A stretch of 64,000 nt of DNA from Micromonospora echinospora (GCF_900091495.1 NZ_LT607413.1:1550001-1614000); one strand, 5' to 3'. Positions 52,095 through 61,930 are shown, counted from the stretch's first letter. A program made the numbers and translations. Notes: generated from the sequence alone by a model not told the origin.

Positions 52095-52113
52095 TAAGGT
52101 TTGCCTAACCTAC
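52095..52113 (-). promoter_or_regulatory. IdeR/DmdR-type iron box before the acylase gene
   Basis: On the minus strand GTAGGTTAGGCAAACCTTA matches 16 of 19 positions of the consensus TTAGGTTAGGCTAACCTAA. It lies 18 nt upstream of the GTG start at 52077 and puts the acylase-acyltransferase pair under iron control. Confidence 0.8.
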
Positions 52114-52186
52114 GTAACCGAGGGGGTCACGCACAATCCCGCCTCCGTGACGGTACGCGATTCGATCACAACTCCTTGACAAGAAG

Positions 52187-52205
52187 TTAGGTTAGGGTAA
52201 CCTAA
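52187..52205 (+). promoter_or_regulatory. IdeR/DmdR-type iron box before desA
   Basis: TTAGGTTAGGGTAACCTAA matches 18 of 19 positions of the consensus. TTGACA at 52176-52181 is a likely -35 just upstream. The box is 79 nt before the desA ATG and 73 nt from the divergent acylase box. Confidence 0.93.
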
Positions 52206-52284
52206 CCACGGCTCGCGTCGGTCTGTCCGTTTCCGGCTGCCGGCCGACCCTGACCGTCTCCACGCGACCGTTGAGGAAACCGCC

Positions 52285-53841
52285 ATGAACCTCCAGGGGC
52301 ACGAAGCCGCGCCGGTCCCGGCGCGACGCCGGCCGACGGCCGCCCGCGCGTACCTGCTCAACCAGGACACGGTCGACGACTACCGGCGGACGGTGGGCGC
52401 CGGGATCGACCGGGTGGCGGGCCGGGTCGCCGGAGCCGACCGTCCGTTCACCGGGATCACCCCGGACCGGCTCGCCCCCGAGATCGACCGGATCGACCTG
52501 GACCGGCCGCTGCACGACCCGGCCGCCGCCCTCGACGAACTGGACACGGTCTACCTCCGCGACGCGGTGTACTTCCACCACCCCCGCTACCTGGCCCACC
52601 TCAACTGCCCGGTGGTCATCCCGGCGCTGCTCGGCGAGGCGGTGCTCAGCGCGGTCAACTCCTCGATGGACACCTGGGACCAGAGCGCCGGCGGGACGCT
52701 GATCGAGCGCCGACTGGTCGACTGGACGACCGACCGAATCGGCCTCGGCCCGACCGCCGACGGGGTCTTCACCAGCGGCGGCACCCAGTCCAACCTCCAG
52801 GCCATGCTGATGGCCCGGGAAGAGGCCTGCGCGTCCCAGCCGCTGCCCCGGGCCGACCTGCTCCCCCGGCTGCGGGTGCTGACCTCCGAGGCCGGGCACT
52901 TCAGCGTGCAGAAGTCGGCCAAGCTGCTCGGCCTGGCCCGCGACGCGGTGGTCACCGTCGAGACCGACGCCGACCGGCGGATGCGCCCCGAGGCACTGGC
53001 CCGCGAGATCGACCGCTGCCACCGCGCCGGCCAGGTCGTGATGGCCGTCGTCGCCACCGCCGGCACCACCGACTTCGGCACCATCGATCCCCTGCCGGCC
53101 GTCGCCGAGCAGTGCCGGGCCGCCGGGGTGTGGCTGCACGTGGACGCCGCGTACGGCTGCGGTCTGCTGGTCTCGACCACCCGCCGGCACCTGCTCGACG
53201 GCATCGAGCAGGCCGACTCGGTCACCGTGGACTACCACAAGTCCTTCTTCCAGCCGGTCAGCTCCAGCGCGGTGCTGGTGCGCGACCGCCGGGTGCTGCG
53301 GCACGCCACCTACCACGCCGACTACCTCAACCCGGCCCGGATGGTCGAGCAGCGCATCCCCAACCAGGTCGACAAGAGCCTCCAGACCACCCGCCGCTTC
53401 GACGCGCTGAAGCTCTGGCTGACCCTGCGCATCATGGGGGCGGACGCCCTCGGCGCGCTCTTCGACGAGGTGGTGGACCGGGCCGCGGACGCCTACACGC
53501 TGCTCAGCACCGACCCGCGCTTCGAGGTGGTCACCCGGTCGCAGCTCAGCACGGTGGTGTTCCGGTACCTCCCGGCGGACCGTCACCTCGCCGACGCCGC
53601 CAACCTGCACGCCCGGGAGGCACTGGCCGCCTCCGGTGCCGCCGTGGTCGCCGGGACCAAGGTGGACGGTCGGCACTTCCTGAAGTTCACCCTGCTCAAC
53701 CCGGAGACCACGATCGACGACATCGCGCACGTCCTGGACCTGGTCGCCGCCCACGCGAGCCGGTACGTCCGGGCGCGGACGGCCGCCGAGGTGTCGGTGC
53801 CGGCCCCCGACGTCGCCGCCGAGCCCTGCCACGTCGGCTGA
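52285..53841 (+). CDS. desA: Lysine decarboxylase for desferrioxamine biosynthesis
   Basis: 518 residues, PLP group II decarboxylase. Motifs: [26 protein letters not shown] and the Schiff-base Lys in [16 protein letters not shown]. DesA makes cadaverine from lysine, the first step of desferrioxamine assembly. ATG 52285 has TTGAGGAAA upstream. It leads the iron-regulated desABCD run; desB follows after 67 nt. A 31-bp duplication crosses its stop codon. Diaminobutyrate decarboxylase is possible from motifs alone, but the neighbours fix the role. Confidence 0.93.
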   Translation: MNLQGHEAAPVPARRRPTAARAYLLNQDTVDDYRRTVGAGIDRVAGRVAGADRPFTGITPDRLAPEIDRIDLDRPLHDPAAALDELDTVYLRDAVYFHHPRYLAHLNCPVVIPALLGEAVLSAVNSSMDTWDQSAGGTLIERRLVDWTTDRIGLGPTADGVFTSGGTQSNLQAMLMAREEACASQPLPRADLLPRLRVLTSEAGHFSVQKSAKLLGLARDAVVTVETDADRRMRPEALAREIDRCHRAGQVVMAVVATAGTTDFGTIDPLPAVAEQCRAAGVWLHVDAAYGCGLLVSTTRRHLLDGIEQADSVTVDYHKSFFQPVSSSAVLVRDRRVLRHATYHADYLNPARMVEQRIPNQVDKSLQTTRRFDALKLWLTLRIMGADALGALFDEVVDRAADAYTLLSTDPRFEVVTRSQLSTVVFRYLPADRHLADAANLHAREALAASGAAVVAGTKVDGRHFLKFTLLNPETTIDDIAHVLDLVAAHASRYVRARTAAEVSVPAPDVAAEPCHVG

Positions 53842-53890
53842 CCTCCCTCGCCCCGCTGGCCCTGCCACGTCGGCCGACCGCCCTCGCCCC
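53824..53890. repeat. 31-bp direct duplication across the desA stop codon
   Basis: Copies at 53824-53854 and 53860-53890 (period 36) differ at two positions. The first includes the desA stop TGA (53839-53841); the second has CGA there. The duplication fills most of the 67-nt desA-desB gap. Confidence 0.8.
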
Positions 53891-53908
53891 TCGCCCCTGG
53901 AGAGCCGC

Positions 53909-55201
53909 TTGTCCATCCACGACTTCATCGCGATCGGGCTGGGCCCGTACAACCTGGGCCTGGCCTGTCTGACCGAGCCGATCGCCGACCTGGACGGCGT
54001 CTTCCTGGAGGCCCGCCCGGACTTCGACTGGCACCCCGGGATGCTGCTGGAGTCCACCCGGCTCCAGACGCCGTTCATCGCCGACCTGGTCACCCTGGCC
54101 GACCCCACCTCGCCGTACTCGTTCCTCAACTACCTCAAGGAGTCGGGGCGGCTCTACCCGTTCTACATCCGGGAGAGCTTCTTCCCGCTCCGCCGGGAGT
54201 ACAACGACTACTGCCGCTGGGCGGCCGGCAAGCTGGGCTCGCTCCGGTTCGGCCAGCAGGTCACCTCGGTCGAGTACGCCGACGGCGGGTACACCGTCCG
54301 GGCCACGGTCGCCGCGAGCGGCGAGACGGTCGAGTACCGCGCCCGGCACCTGGTGCTGGGCACCGGCACCCCGCCGTACCTGCCGCCGTCCTGCGAGGGG
54401 CTCGGCGGTGACCTCATCCACAACGCGCACTACCTGGAGCACCGGGACGCGCTGCGGGCCAAGCGGAGCATCACCGTGGTCGGCAGCGGGCAGAGCGCGG
54501 CGGAGATCTACCACGACCTGCTCGGCGACCTCGGCACCTACGACTACCAGCTCAACTGGGTGACCCGCTCGCCGCGCTTCTTCCCGCTGGAGTACACCAA
54601 GCTGACGCTGGAGATGACCTCCCCGGACTACGTGGACTACTTCCACGCCCTGCCCGAGCCGACCCGCTACCGGTTGGAGTCCGAGCAGAAGAACCTGTTC
54701 AAGGGGATCAACTCCGACCTGATCAACGACATCTTCGACCTGCTCTACGCCCGCAGCCTCGACGGCCCGGTCCGCACCCGGCTGCTCACCAACACCGAGC
54801 TGACCGACGCGGCGTACGACGAGAACACCGGCAGCTACCGGCTCGGGCTGCGCCACGTCGAGCAGGAGCGGGACTTCACCCTGGACACCGAAGGGCTGGT
54901 GCTGGCCACCGGCTACCACTACCGGGTGCCGGACTTCCTCGAACCGGTGCGGGACCGGATCCGCTGGGACGACCACGGTCGCTTCGACGTGGCCCGCAAC
55001 TACACCGTCGACCTCGCCGGCCGGGAGATCTTCCTCCAGAACGCGGGCACCCACACGCACAGCATCACCTCGCCCGACCTGGGCATGGGGCCGTACCGCA
55101 ACTCGTGGATCATCCGCGAGCTGACCGGGCGGGAGCACTACCCGATCGAGAAGCGGATCGCCTTCCAGGAGTTCGGCGTACCGGCGGGTGCGGGCTCGTG
55201 A
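53909..55201 (+). CDS. desB: Cadaverine N-hydroxylase (lysine/ornithine N-monooxygenase family)
   Basis: 430 residues from TTG 53909. FAD motif [17 protein letters not shown] motif [16 protein letters not shown] and the family motif [11 protein letters not shown] are intact. It N-hydroxylates cadaverine to N-hydroxycadaverine, using FAD and NADPH. The length and motifs fit DesB. Its stop overlaps the desC GTG (GTGA), so the two are coupled. Confidence 0.95.
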   Translation: MSIHDFIAIGLGPYNLGLACLTEPIADLDGVFLEARPDFDWHPGMLLESTRLQTPFIADLVTLADPTSPYSFLNYLKESGRLYPFYIRESFFPLRREYNDYCRWAAGKLGSLRFGQQVTSVEYADGGYTVRATVAASGETVEYRARHLVLGTGTPPYLPPSCEGLGGDLIHNAHYLEHRDALRAKRSITVVGSGQSAAEIYHDLLGDLGTYDYQLNWVTRSPRFFPLEYTKLTLEMTSPDYVDYFHALPEPTRYRLESEQKNLFKGINSDLINDIFDLLYARSLDGPVRTRLLTNTELTDAAYDENTGSYRLGLRHVEQERDFTLDTEGLVLATGYHYRVPDFLEPVRDRIRWDDHGRFDVARNYTVDLAGREIFLQNAGTHTHSITSPDLGMGPYRNSWIIRELTGREHYPIEKRIAFQEFGVPAGAGS

Positions 55202-55800
55202 CCGCCGTCGTCTACCGCCGGGTCGACCCACGGCTCGGCGGGTTCGCCCTGCGTACCCTCGATCCGGACGCGGACGCCACGCTGCTGCACGGCTGGGTGA
55301 CCCACCCGAAGGCCGCGTACTGGCTGATGCTCGACGCGGACCGGGCCCGGGTCGCCGCCGAGTACCGTCGCATCCACGAGCACCCGCACCACGACGCCTT
55401 CGTCGGCCTGTGGCAGGACCGGTCGGCGTTCCTCGCCGAGCGGTACGACCCGGCGCGGATCGAACTCGTCGGCCTGTACGACGCGGCCGAGGGGGACGTC
55501 GGCATGCACTTCCTCTGCGCTCCCGCCGAGACCCCCGTGCACGGCTTCACCCTCGCCGTGATCACCACCGTGATGGCCTGGCTCTTCGCCGATCCGGCGA
55601 CGCGCCGGGTGGTGGTCGAGCCGGACGTGCGCAACACGGCGGTGCACGCCCTCAACGCGGCGGTCGGCTTCGAGGTGGTCGGCCCGGTCGCCAAGCCCGA
55701 GAAGGAGGCGCTGCTCAGCGTCTGCACCCGGGCCATGTTCGAGAAAGCCACCGGCCTGGACACCACGGTCCGGCCGTCCCCGGAGGAGTCCCCCGCGTGA
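55198..55800 (+). CDS. desC: N-hydroxycadaverine acyltransferase
   Basis: 200 residues from GTG 55198. GNAT-8 family, with [10 protein letters not shown] and [20 protein letters not shown] at the active-site positions. It transfers acetyl or succinyl from CoA to the hydroxylamine, forming the hydroxamate. It overlaps desB upstream and desD downstream (GTGA at 55797). It is homologous to the acyltransferase at 49488-50045. Confidence 0.94.
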   Translation: MTAVVYRRVDPRLGGFALRTLDPDADATLLHGWVTHPKAAYWLMLDADRARVAAEYRRIHEHPHHDAFVGLWQDRSAFLAERYDPARIELVGLYDAAEGDVGMHFLCAPAETPVHGFTLAVITTVMAWLFADPATRRVVVEPDVRNTAVHALNAAVGFEVVGPVAKPEKEALLSVCTRAMFEKATGLDTTVRPSPEESPA

Positions 55801-57647
55801 ACCCCGTCGAGCCCGTCGCCGCCCCGGAGCTGTCCGTCGACCCGAGCCCGGAGCTGGCCGTCGCCCACCTGGCCCCGGAGCACTGGGCCCGGGCCAACCG
55901 GCTGCTCGTGCGCAAGGCGCTCGCCGAGTTCGCCCACGAACGCCTGCTCACCCCCGAGCCGGTCGGCGACGAGCCCACCGGTCCGGCCGCGCGGGCGTAC
56001 GTCGTCCGCAGCGACGACGGCAGCGTCGAGTACCGGTTCGCCGCCCGGCTGCTCTCCCTGGAGCACTGGCACATCGACCCGGAGAGCATCACCCGCCACC
56101 GCGACGGCGCGGAACTGCCGCTGGACGCCCTGGACCTGGTCACCGAGCTGCGCGGCGCGCTCGGCCTCTCCGACCGCGTACTGCCGGTCTACCTGGAGGA
56201 GATCACCTCCACCCTGGCCGGCACCGCGTACAAGCTGAGCCGGCCGGCGGTGGGCGCCGCCGAGCTGGCCCGCGCCGACTTCCAGGCCATCGAGACCGGC
56301 ATGACCGAGGGCCACCCCTGCTTCGTCGCGAACAACGGACGGCTCGGCTTCGGCATCCACGACTACCACCGGTACGCCCCGGAGGCGGCCCACCCGGTCC
56401 GTCTGCTCTGGCTCGCCGCGCACCGCGACCACGCCACCTTCACCTGCGCCGCCGACCTGGACTACGACGCCCTGGTGACGTACGAGCTGGGCGGGGAGAC
56501 CCTGGACCGGTTCGCCGCCACGCTCACCGGCCTCGGCCTCGACCCGGCCGACTACCTGCTCATCCCGGTGCACCCCTGGCAGTGGTGGAACCGGCTGGCG
56601 GTCACCTTCGCCGGCGAGGTGGCCCAGCGGCGGCTGGTCTGCCTCGGCGAGGGGCCGGACGAGCATCTGGCCCAGCAGTCCATCCGCACCTTCTTCAACG
56701 TCAGCGTCCCGGAGCGGCACTACGTCAAGACCGCCCTGTCGGTGCTGAACATGGGCTTCCTGCGTGGCCTCTCCGCCGCGTACATGGAGGCCACCCCGGC
56801 GATCAACGACTGGCTCGCCGGACTGTTCGACACCGACGAGGTGATCAAGGAGACCGGCCTAACCCTGCTGCGTGAGCGGGCCGCCGTCGGTTACCGGCAC
56901 CGGCAGTTCGAGGCCGCCACCGACCGGTACTCGCCGTACCGGAAGATGCTCGCCGCGCTGTGGCGGGAGAGTCCGGTGCCGGGCCTGGCGGCGGGCCGCC
57001 GCCTGGCCACCATGGCGTCCCTGGTGCACGTCGACCGCGACGGGCGTTCGCTGGCCGCCGCGCTGGTCGAGGAGTCCGGGCTGGCCCCCGAGGTGTGGCT
57101 GCGCCGCTACCTGGACGCCTACCTGGTGCCGCTGCTGCACGCCTTCTACGCCTACGACCTGGCGTTCATGCCGCACGGCGAGAACGTCATCCTGGTGCTC
57201 GACGGCGGGACGGTCGAGCGGACCGTCTTCAAGGACATCGCCGAGGAGATCTGCGTGATGGACCCGGCGGTGGAGCTGCCCGAGCAGGTCCGCCGGGTCC
57301 AGGCCGACGTCCCGGAGGACATGCGGCTGCTGTCGATCTTCACCGACGTCTTCGACTGCTTCTTCCGACACCTGAACGCGGTGCTGGCCACCGAGGGCGT
57401 CCTCGACGAGGAGACCTTCTGGCGGACGGTGGCCGAGTGCGCCGCCGACTACCGCGACCGGGTGCCGCACCTGGCCGAGCGGTTCGCCCGGTACGACCTC
57501 TTCGCCGACGAGTTCGCCCTGTCCTGCCTCAACCGGCTCCAGTTGCGCAACAACGAGCAGATGGTCGATCTCGCCGACCCGTCCGCCGCCCTGCAACTGG
57601 TCGGCACCCTCGCCAACCCCCTGGCCCGCTTCGCCCCGGCCGGCTGA
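55797..57647 (+). CDS. desD: Desferrioxamine synthetase (NIS synthetase, IucA/IucC family)
   Basis: 616 residues from GTG 55797, with GGAGGAG upstream. NIS synthetase motifs are present: KLSRPAVG and GHPCFVANNGRLGFG near the N-terminal third, HPWQWWN, then KTALSVLNMGFLRGL, and the ATP-site HGENVILVL. FerricDesD uses ATP to join N-hydroxy-N-succinylcadaverine units and cyclise them to desferrioxamine E or cap them to B. The length is typical. A short hairpin follows the stop. Confidence 0.95.
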   Translation: MNPVEPVAAPELSVDPSPELAVAHLAPEHWARANRLLVRKALAEFAHERLLTPEPVGDEPTGPAARAYVVRSDDGSVEYRFAARLLSLEHWHIDPESITRHRDGAELPLDALDLVTELRGALGLSDRVLPVYLEEITSTLAGTAYKLSRPAVGAAELARADFQAIETGMTEGHPCFVANNGRLGFGIHDYHRYAPEAAHPVRLLWLAAHRDHATFTCAADLDYDALVTYELGGETLDRFAATLTGLGLDPADYLLIPVHPWQWWNRLAVTFAGEVAQRRLVCLGEGPDEHLAQQSIRTFFNVSVPERHYVKTALSVLNMGFLRGLSAAYMEATPAINDWLAGLFDTDEVIKETGLTLLRERAAVGYRHRQFEAATDRYSPYRKMLAALWRESPVPGLAAGRRLATMASLVHVDRDGRSLAAALVEESGLAPEVWLRRYLDAYLVPLLHAFYAYDLAFMPHGENVILVLDGGTVERTVFKDIAEEICVMDPAVELPEQVRRVQADVPEDMRLLSIFTDVFDCFFRHLNAVLATEGVLDEETFWRTVAECAADYRDRVPHLAERFARYDLFADEFALSCLNRLQLRNNEQMVDLADPSAALQLVGTLANPLARFAPAG

Positions 57648-57666
57648 AAATCTCCGCAGATTTTTT
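57647..57666 (+). terminator. Short intrinsic terminator after desD
   Basis: AAAATCT, loop CCGC, AGATTTT, followed by TT: a 7-bp stem with a U-rich end that begins at the desD stop codon. The stem is AT-rich and weak for this genome, but the T-run and position fit. Confidence 0.6.
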
Positions 57667-57752
57667 CCGGCGAGGATGTCGAGAACCCGGGTGGTGGCTT
57701 CGACCTGGGGTGAAAGCACCGAGAATGGTGCGGTGGCCCTGAGGAGCAGACC

Positions 57753-58154
57753 ATGAAGTACATGCTGTTGATGCAGTTCAGCGCGGCGTTCGACGAGTTC
57801 CCCATGATCTACACCTGGCAGCCGGAGGAGGTGCAGGCCCACATCGGGTTCATGCGCGACCTGAACGCGAAGCTGGCCTCCGCCGGTGAGCTGGTCGAGG
57901 CGCAGGGTCTGGGCGGACCGGAGCAGGCGAAGATCGTCCGGGCCGGTGCGGACGGGCGGCCGGTGGTCACCGAGGGCCCCTTCGCCGAGACGAAGGAGTT
58001 CCTCGCCGGCTACTGGATCGTGGACGTGGAGTCCCCGGAGCGGGCCGTCGAGATCGCCGCCCTCGCCTCGACCGCGCCCGGTCCCGGCGGACGCCCGCTC
58101 CACATGCCGATCGAGGTGCACCCGGTGATGTCCGCGCCGCCACAGGACATGTGA
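57753..58154 (+). CDS. DGPF/YCII-family protein
   Basis: 133 residues. The fold shows MKYMLLMQF at the N-terminus and the DGPF-type motif VVTEGPFAETKEFLAGYWIVD, where the name-giving residues are EGPF. The stop overlaps the sigma factor GTG (GTGA), so both are coupled. In ECF42-type loci the DGPF protein is the regular partner gene of the sigma factor. Its biochemical function is unknown; related YCII domains include small dehydrochlorinase-like folds. Confidence 0.92.
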   Translation: MKYMLLMQFSAAFDEFPMIYTWQPEEVQAHIGFMRDLNAKLASAGELVEAQGLGGPEQAKIVRAGADGRPVVTEGPFAETKEFLAGYWIVDVESPERAVEIAALASTAPGPGGRPLHMPIEVHPVMSAPPQDM

Positions 58155-59413
58155 CGAGCGCCCACGCCCCCGAGGACCTGCTGCGCGAACTGGCGCCGCA
58201 GGTCCTCGGCGTGCTCGCCCGTCGGTTCGGCGACTTCGCCACCGCCGAGGACGCGGTGCAGGAGGCACTGCTGGCGGCGGCGACGCAGTGGCCGGCGGAC
58301 GGGGTGCCGGAGAACCCGCGCGGCTGGCTGATCCAGGTCGCGTACCGCCGGATGGTCGAGCAGGTCCGGAGCGAGCAGGCCCGGCGGCGACGGGAGGATC
58401 TCTCCGCCCGCCACGAGCCGGCGGACCGGCGGTACGCGCCGCCAGCGGACGAGACCCTGACGGCGGACCGGGACGACACGCTGGTCCTGCTCTTCCTCTG
58501 CTGCCACCCCGCGCTCTCGCCGGCCTCGGCGATCGCACTCACCCTGCGGGCGGTCGGCGGCCTGAGCACCGCCGAGATCGCCCACGCCTTCCTGGTGCCC
58601 GAGGCCACCATGGCCCAGCGGATCAGCCGGGCCAAACAGCGCATCCGTAGCTCCGGCCTGTCGTTCCGGATGCCCGAAGCGGCGGAACGCGGCCCTCGGC
58701 TCGACGCCGTGCGGCACGTCCTCTACCTGGTCTTCACCGAGGGGCACACCAGCAGCGGTGGCCCCGACCTGCTCCGGGTCGACCTGTCCGACGAGGCCAT
58801 CCGGCTGACCCGGATCCTGCACGACCTGCTGCCAGACGACAGCGAGGTCACCGGACTGCTCGCCCTGATGCTGCTCACCGACGCCCGCAGCGCGGCCCGC
58901 ACCGGCCCGCACGGGGAGCTGATCTCGTTGACCGACCAGGACCGCAGCCGCTGGGACCGGGCCGCGATCGCCGAGGGCGTCGCCCTGGTCACCCACGCGC
59001 TGCCCCGGGGACCGGTCGGCCCGTACCAGCTCCAGGCCGCCATCGCGGCACTGCACGACGAGGCGCCCACCGCCGCCGAGACCGACTGGCCGCAGATCCT
59101 CGCCCTGTACGAGGTCCTCGAACGCCACGCCGACAACCCGGTGGTGTCGTTGAACCGCGCGGTGGCGTACGCCATGGTGCACGGGCCGGTCGCCGGCCTG
59201 GCCGCCCTCGCGGAGCTGGCCGCCGACCCCCGCCTCACCGGTCACCACCGCCTGTACGCGGCCCGCGCCCACCTGCACGAGATGGCCGGTGACCGGGAGG
59301 CGGCGGTCGAGCACTACCGGGCGGCGGCCGAGCGCACCAGCAGCCAGCCGGAGCAGCGGTACCTGCTGATGCGTGCCGCCCGACTCGCCGGTCCCCGCCA
59401 GACGGCAGGCTAG
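58151..59413 (+). CDS. ECF42-type sigma factor with C-terminal extension
   Basis: 420 residues from GTG 58151. Sigma region 2 (about 10-75: VLGVLARRFGDFATAEDAVQ) and region 4 (about 115-165: STAEIAHAFLVPEATMAQRISR) are followed by about 230 residues of helical, TPR-like extension (DUF6596-type). There is no anti-sigma gene. ECF42 members are paired with DGPF proteins as here, and the extension is thought to control sigma activity. The 3' end overlaps the convergent DUF4383 gene by 4 bases that serve as stop for both. Confidence 0.92.
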   Translation: MTSAHAPEDLLRELAPQVLGVLARRFGDFATAEDAVQEALLAAATQWPADGVPENPRGWLIQVAYRRMVEQVRSEQARRRREDLSARHEPADRRYAPPADETLTADRDDTLVLLFLCCHPALSPASAIALTLRAVGGLSTAEIAHAFLVPEATMAQRISRAKQRIRSSGLSFRMPEAAERGPRLDAVRHVLYLVFTEGHTSSGGPDLLRVDLSDEAIRLTRILHDLLPDDSEVTGLLALMLLTDARSAARTGPHGELISLTDQDRSRWDRAAIAEGVALVTHALPRGPVGPYQLQAAIAALHDEAPTAAETDWPQILALYEVLERHADNPVVSLNRAVAYAMVHGPVAGLAALAELAADPRLTGHHRLYAARAHLHEMAGDREAAVEHYRAAAERTSSQPEQRYLLMRAARLAGPRQTAG

Positions 59414-59859
59414 CGCCGCGCCCGGTTGCCCCGGGTCAGCATGACGCCGAGGGCGATCATGCCCACGCCGAGGAACAGGTGCAGCCAGTTGTCGGCCGTG
59501 TTCAGCGGCACGAAGTTCGCTCTGGACTCGTAGTCGATCACCAGGCCGTAGAGCCAGAGCACCAGGTAGAGCGCGCCACCGCCGACCAGGTACGTCCGTG
59601 CGCCCGAAACGGTACGGGACAGGGCGAGCCCGGCGACGCCGAACGCGAGGTGCACCAGGTTGTGCAGGACCGACACCTGGAACAGGCCGAGCAGTTTCGC
59701 CTCGGAGTCGTAGCCGGCGAAGGTCATCGTGCTGTAGTCGGTGGTGATGCCGGGCACGAAGCCGAGCACCCCGACCAGCAGGAAGACCGCCCCGACCACT
59801 TGGGCGGCCCGGCGCACCGGATGACTGGTCCGAGCGCGGGCACCGGTTCTGGTGGCCAT
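59410..59859 (-). CDS. DUF4383 membrane protein
   Basis: 149 residues from ATG 59859, with GGAGGGAG upstream. Four membrane helices; motif LHNLVHLAFGVAGLALSR and NWLHLFLGVGMIALGV are characteristic of DUF4383. Function unknown; these proteins are common in actinobacterial envelopes. It ends on the bases that also end the sigma gene. Confidence 0.9.
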   Translation of the reverse strand: MATRTGARARTSHPVRRAAQVVGAVFLLVGVLGFVPGITTDYSTMTFAGYDSEAKLLGLFQVSVLHNLVHLAFGVAGLALSRTVSGARTYLVGGGALYLVLWLYGLVIDYESRANFVPLNTADNWLHLFLGVGMIALGVMLTRGNRARR

Positions 59860-60111
59860 GTCGCTCCCTCCGCAGATGGGAAATCCGACCGCATCTCCCC
59901 CTTTCAGCCCGCCTGAAACCTGGCGGCGGCACCACCGCGACCGACCGACGCCCGAACTGTTCACGCTGCTCAGCGGACCGGAATTCCACGACCGTCTCTT
60001 CCTCGGCCAACGGTATGGGCCCACCACACATTGACGAGTGCCGAAGCATTTCCTATGGTCGCTCGCGGCTGGCAAGCGATGGCGCTTGCCCCGAACCCTG
60101 TGAGGTGTCCG

Positions 60112-61260
60112 TTGCGACGATCGATGGCTGCGATCCTGCCGCTGGCGCTGCTCGGCTCCGGCCTGACCGCCGCGCCCGCCCAGGCCGCCACGACCCTGCC
60201 GGTCTCCGCCGTGACCGCCAGCTCGCACGACGGCAACGTGCCGGCCAACGCCATCGACGGCGACCTGAACACCCGCTGGTCGGCCGAGGGCGACGGCTCC
60301 TGGATCCGCTTCGACGTCGGGGCGAGCACCACGATCGGCTCGATCGGCATCGCCTGGCACCAGGGCGACACCCGGGTGCAGACGTTCGCCGTGCAGGTCT
60401 CCGCCGACGGCTCCACCTGGAACACGGTGGTCAGCCAGCGGACGAGCAGTGGCAGCACCACGCAACTCGAGACGTACGGCTTCGCCGACCGCACCGCCCG
60501 CTACATCCGGGTGGTCGGTTACGGCAACACGTACAACGACTGGAACAGCATCACCGAGGCCCGGGTGTACGGGGCGGACGGCGGCAGCGGAACCTGCGCC
60601 GTTCCCGCCGACGTGCTCGACCTGACCAACTGGAAGATCACCCTGCCGACCGGGTCGTCGGAGAGCCCGACCGAGATCAAGCAGCCGGCGCTGGACGGTT
60701 ACCAGGTCAACCCCTGGTTCGTCACCGCCGACTCGTGCCGGGCGGTGCAGTTCCGCGCCCCGGTCAACGGGGTGACCACCAGCGGATCGAGCTACCCCCG
60801 CTCGGAGCTGCGCGAGATGACCAACAACGGAACGTCCAACGCGGCCTGGTCCTCCACCTCCGGCACGCACACCCTGACCGTGGACCTCGCCTTCACCCGC
60901 CTGCCGTCCACCAAGCCGCACGTCGTCGGCGCGCAGATCCACGACGGCAGCGACGACGTCACCGTGTTCCGGCTGGAGGGGTCCAGCCTGTACGTCACCA
61001 ACGGCGACACCACCCACCACAAGCTGGTCACCAGCAGCTACCAGCTCGGCACCCGCATCCAGGTGAAGTTCGTGGTCAGCGGCGGGCAGGTCAAGGCGTA
61101 CTACAACGGCGTCCTCCAGACCACGCTGAGCAAGAGCTTCTCGGGCGCGTACTTCAAGGCCGGCGCGTACACCCAGGCCAACTGCAGCAACTCGTCGCCG
61201 TGCAGCAGTGACAACTACGGCCAGACGCTCATCTACGGCCTCAGCGTGTCGCACTCCTGA
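60112..61260 (+). CDS. Secreted PL7-family alginate lyase with F5/8-type carbohydrate-binding domain
   Basis: 382 residues from TTG 60112, which has GAGG 6 nt upstream and begins directly with the signal peptide (LRRSMAAILPLALLGSGL, cleavage near APAQA-AT). A discoidin/F5-8 type C domain (about 26-160: NAIDGDLNTRWSAEGDGSW) is followed by the PL7 catalytic domain (about 165-382). Catalytic signatures are intact: RSELREM, QIHDGSDD and YFKAGAYTQANC. PL7 enzymes cut alginate by beta-elimination. An upstream in-frame ATG at 60031 would put about 27 polar residues before the signal and is less likely. Confidence 0.92.
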   Translation: MRRSMAAILPLALLGSGLTAAPAQAATTLPVSAVTASSHDGNVPANAIDGDLNTRWSAEGDGSWIRFDVGASTTIGSIGIAWHQGDTRVQTFAVQVSADGSTWNTVVSQRTSSGSTTQLETYGFADRTARYIRVVGYGNTYNDWNSITEARVYGADGGSGTCAVPADVLDLTNWKITLPTGSSESPTEIKQPALDGYQVNPWFVTADSCRAVQFRAPVNGVTTSGSSYPRSELREMTNNGTSNAAWSSTSGTHTLTVDLAFTRLPSTKPHVVGAQIHDGSDDVTVFRLEGSSLYVTNGDTTHHKLVTSSYQLGTRIQVKFVVSGGQVKAYYNGVLQTTLSKSFSGAYFKAGAYTQANCSNSSPCSSDNYGQTLIYGLSVSHS

Positions 61261-61293
61261 CCGCCTGGCGCGACCCCGCCGGCCGGTAGACAG

Positions 61294-61331
61294 CACGAGG
61301 GCCCCTTCCCGATCGGGAAGGGGCCCTCGTG
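61294..61331. terminator. Perfect bidirectional terminator hairpin
   Basis: A 17-bp perfect stem, arms 61294-61310 and 61315-61331, with loop GATC, between the convergent lyase gene (+) and lysozyme-like gene (-). A GAAGG/CCTTC-rich arm gives strong pairing. Confidence 0.92.
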
Positions 61332-61336
61332 TGGTG

Positions 61337-61930
61337 TCACTTGTTCCAGAGTTCGGCGACCAGGTCGGCGGCCTGCTTCTCCCACTGGGCGTAGTGGTCG
61401 GGGTACGCCGACACCTGCACCGTCTGGGCGGCCTGGGTCAGCGGCATGTCCTTCCAGCCGTCGACCTGCTTGAGGCCCTTCAGGAACGCGGTCGTGGAGT
61501 ACTCGGGGTCGGTGATCTGCTCGACCGTGCCCCACCCGGACGACGGGCGCTGCTGGAACAGGCCCTGCGAGTCGTGGTCGTTGCGGTCACCCAGGTGCCC
61601 CAGGTTCTCCAGCTTCGACTCCTGGAGGCTGGTGGCGATGGCGACCACGGCGGCCCGCTCGTCCATGCCGGCCTTCTTGGTGGCCTCGATGATGGCCTTG
61701 GCGTTGTCCTTCTGCTCACCGGAGAGCGGCACGGTCGACTGTCCGGCCGGCACCCCGTTGGGCAGGAGCTTGTCCATCGACACCGGCGTGTCGGCCGACT
61801 GGGTCGCCGCCACCGGCTTCACCGTGACCGCCGGGGTCGTGTCGGCGGACAGGCCGGGACCGGCGGCGATTCCCGCCACGGCGGTCAGACCGGCGATGGA
61901 CAGCACACCACGCTGGATAAGCTTGTTCAT
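61337..61930 (-). CDS. Exported lysozyme-like/peptidoglycan hydrolase-type protein
   Basis: 197 residues from ATG 61930. A Sec signal peptide (NKLIQRGVLSIAGLTAVAG, cleavage near residue 28-32) precedes a Thr/Pro-rich segment and a helical SLT/goose-lysozyme-like domain: AIATSLQESKLENLG, then DHDSQGLFQQRPSSGWG. The Glu of LQESKLEN aligns with the catalytic Glu of transglycosylase-like folds, and SQGLFQQRPS is the family repeat motif. It probably trims peptidoglycan; a resuscitation role is possible. Its leader holds a terminator-like hairpin. Confidence 0.85.
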   Translation of the reverse strand: MNKLIQRGVLSIAGLTAVAGIAAGPGLSADTTPAVTVKPVAATQSADTPVSMDKLLPNGVPAGQSTVPLSGEQKDNAKAIIEATKKAGMDERAAVVAIATSLQESKLENLGHLGDRNDHDSQGLFQQRPSSGWGTVEQITDPEYSTTAFLKGLKQVDGWKDMPLTQAAQTVQVSAYPDHYAQWEKQAADLVAELWNK

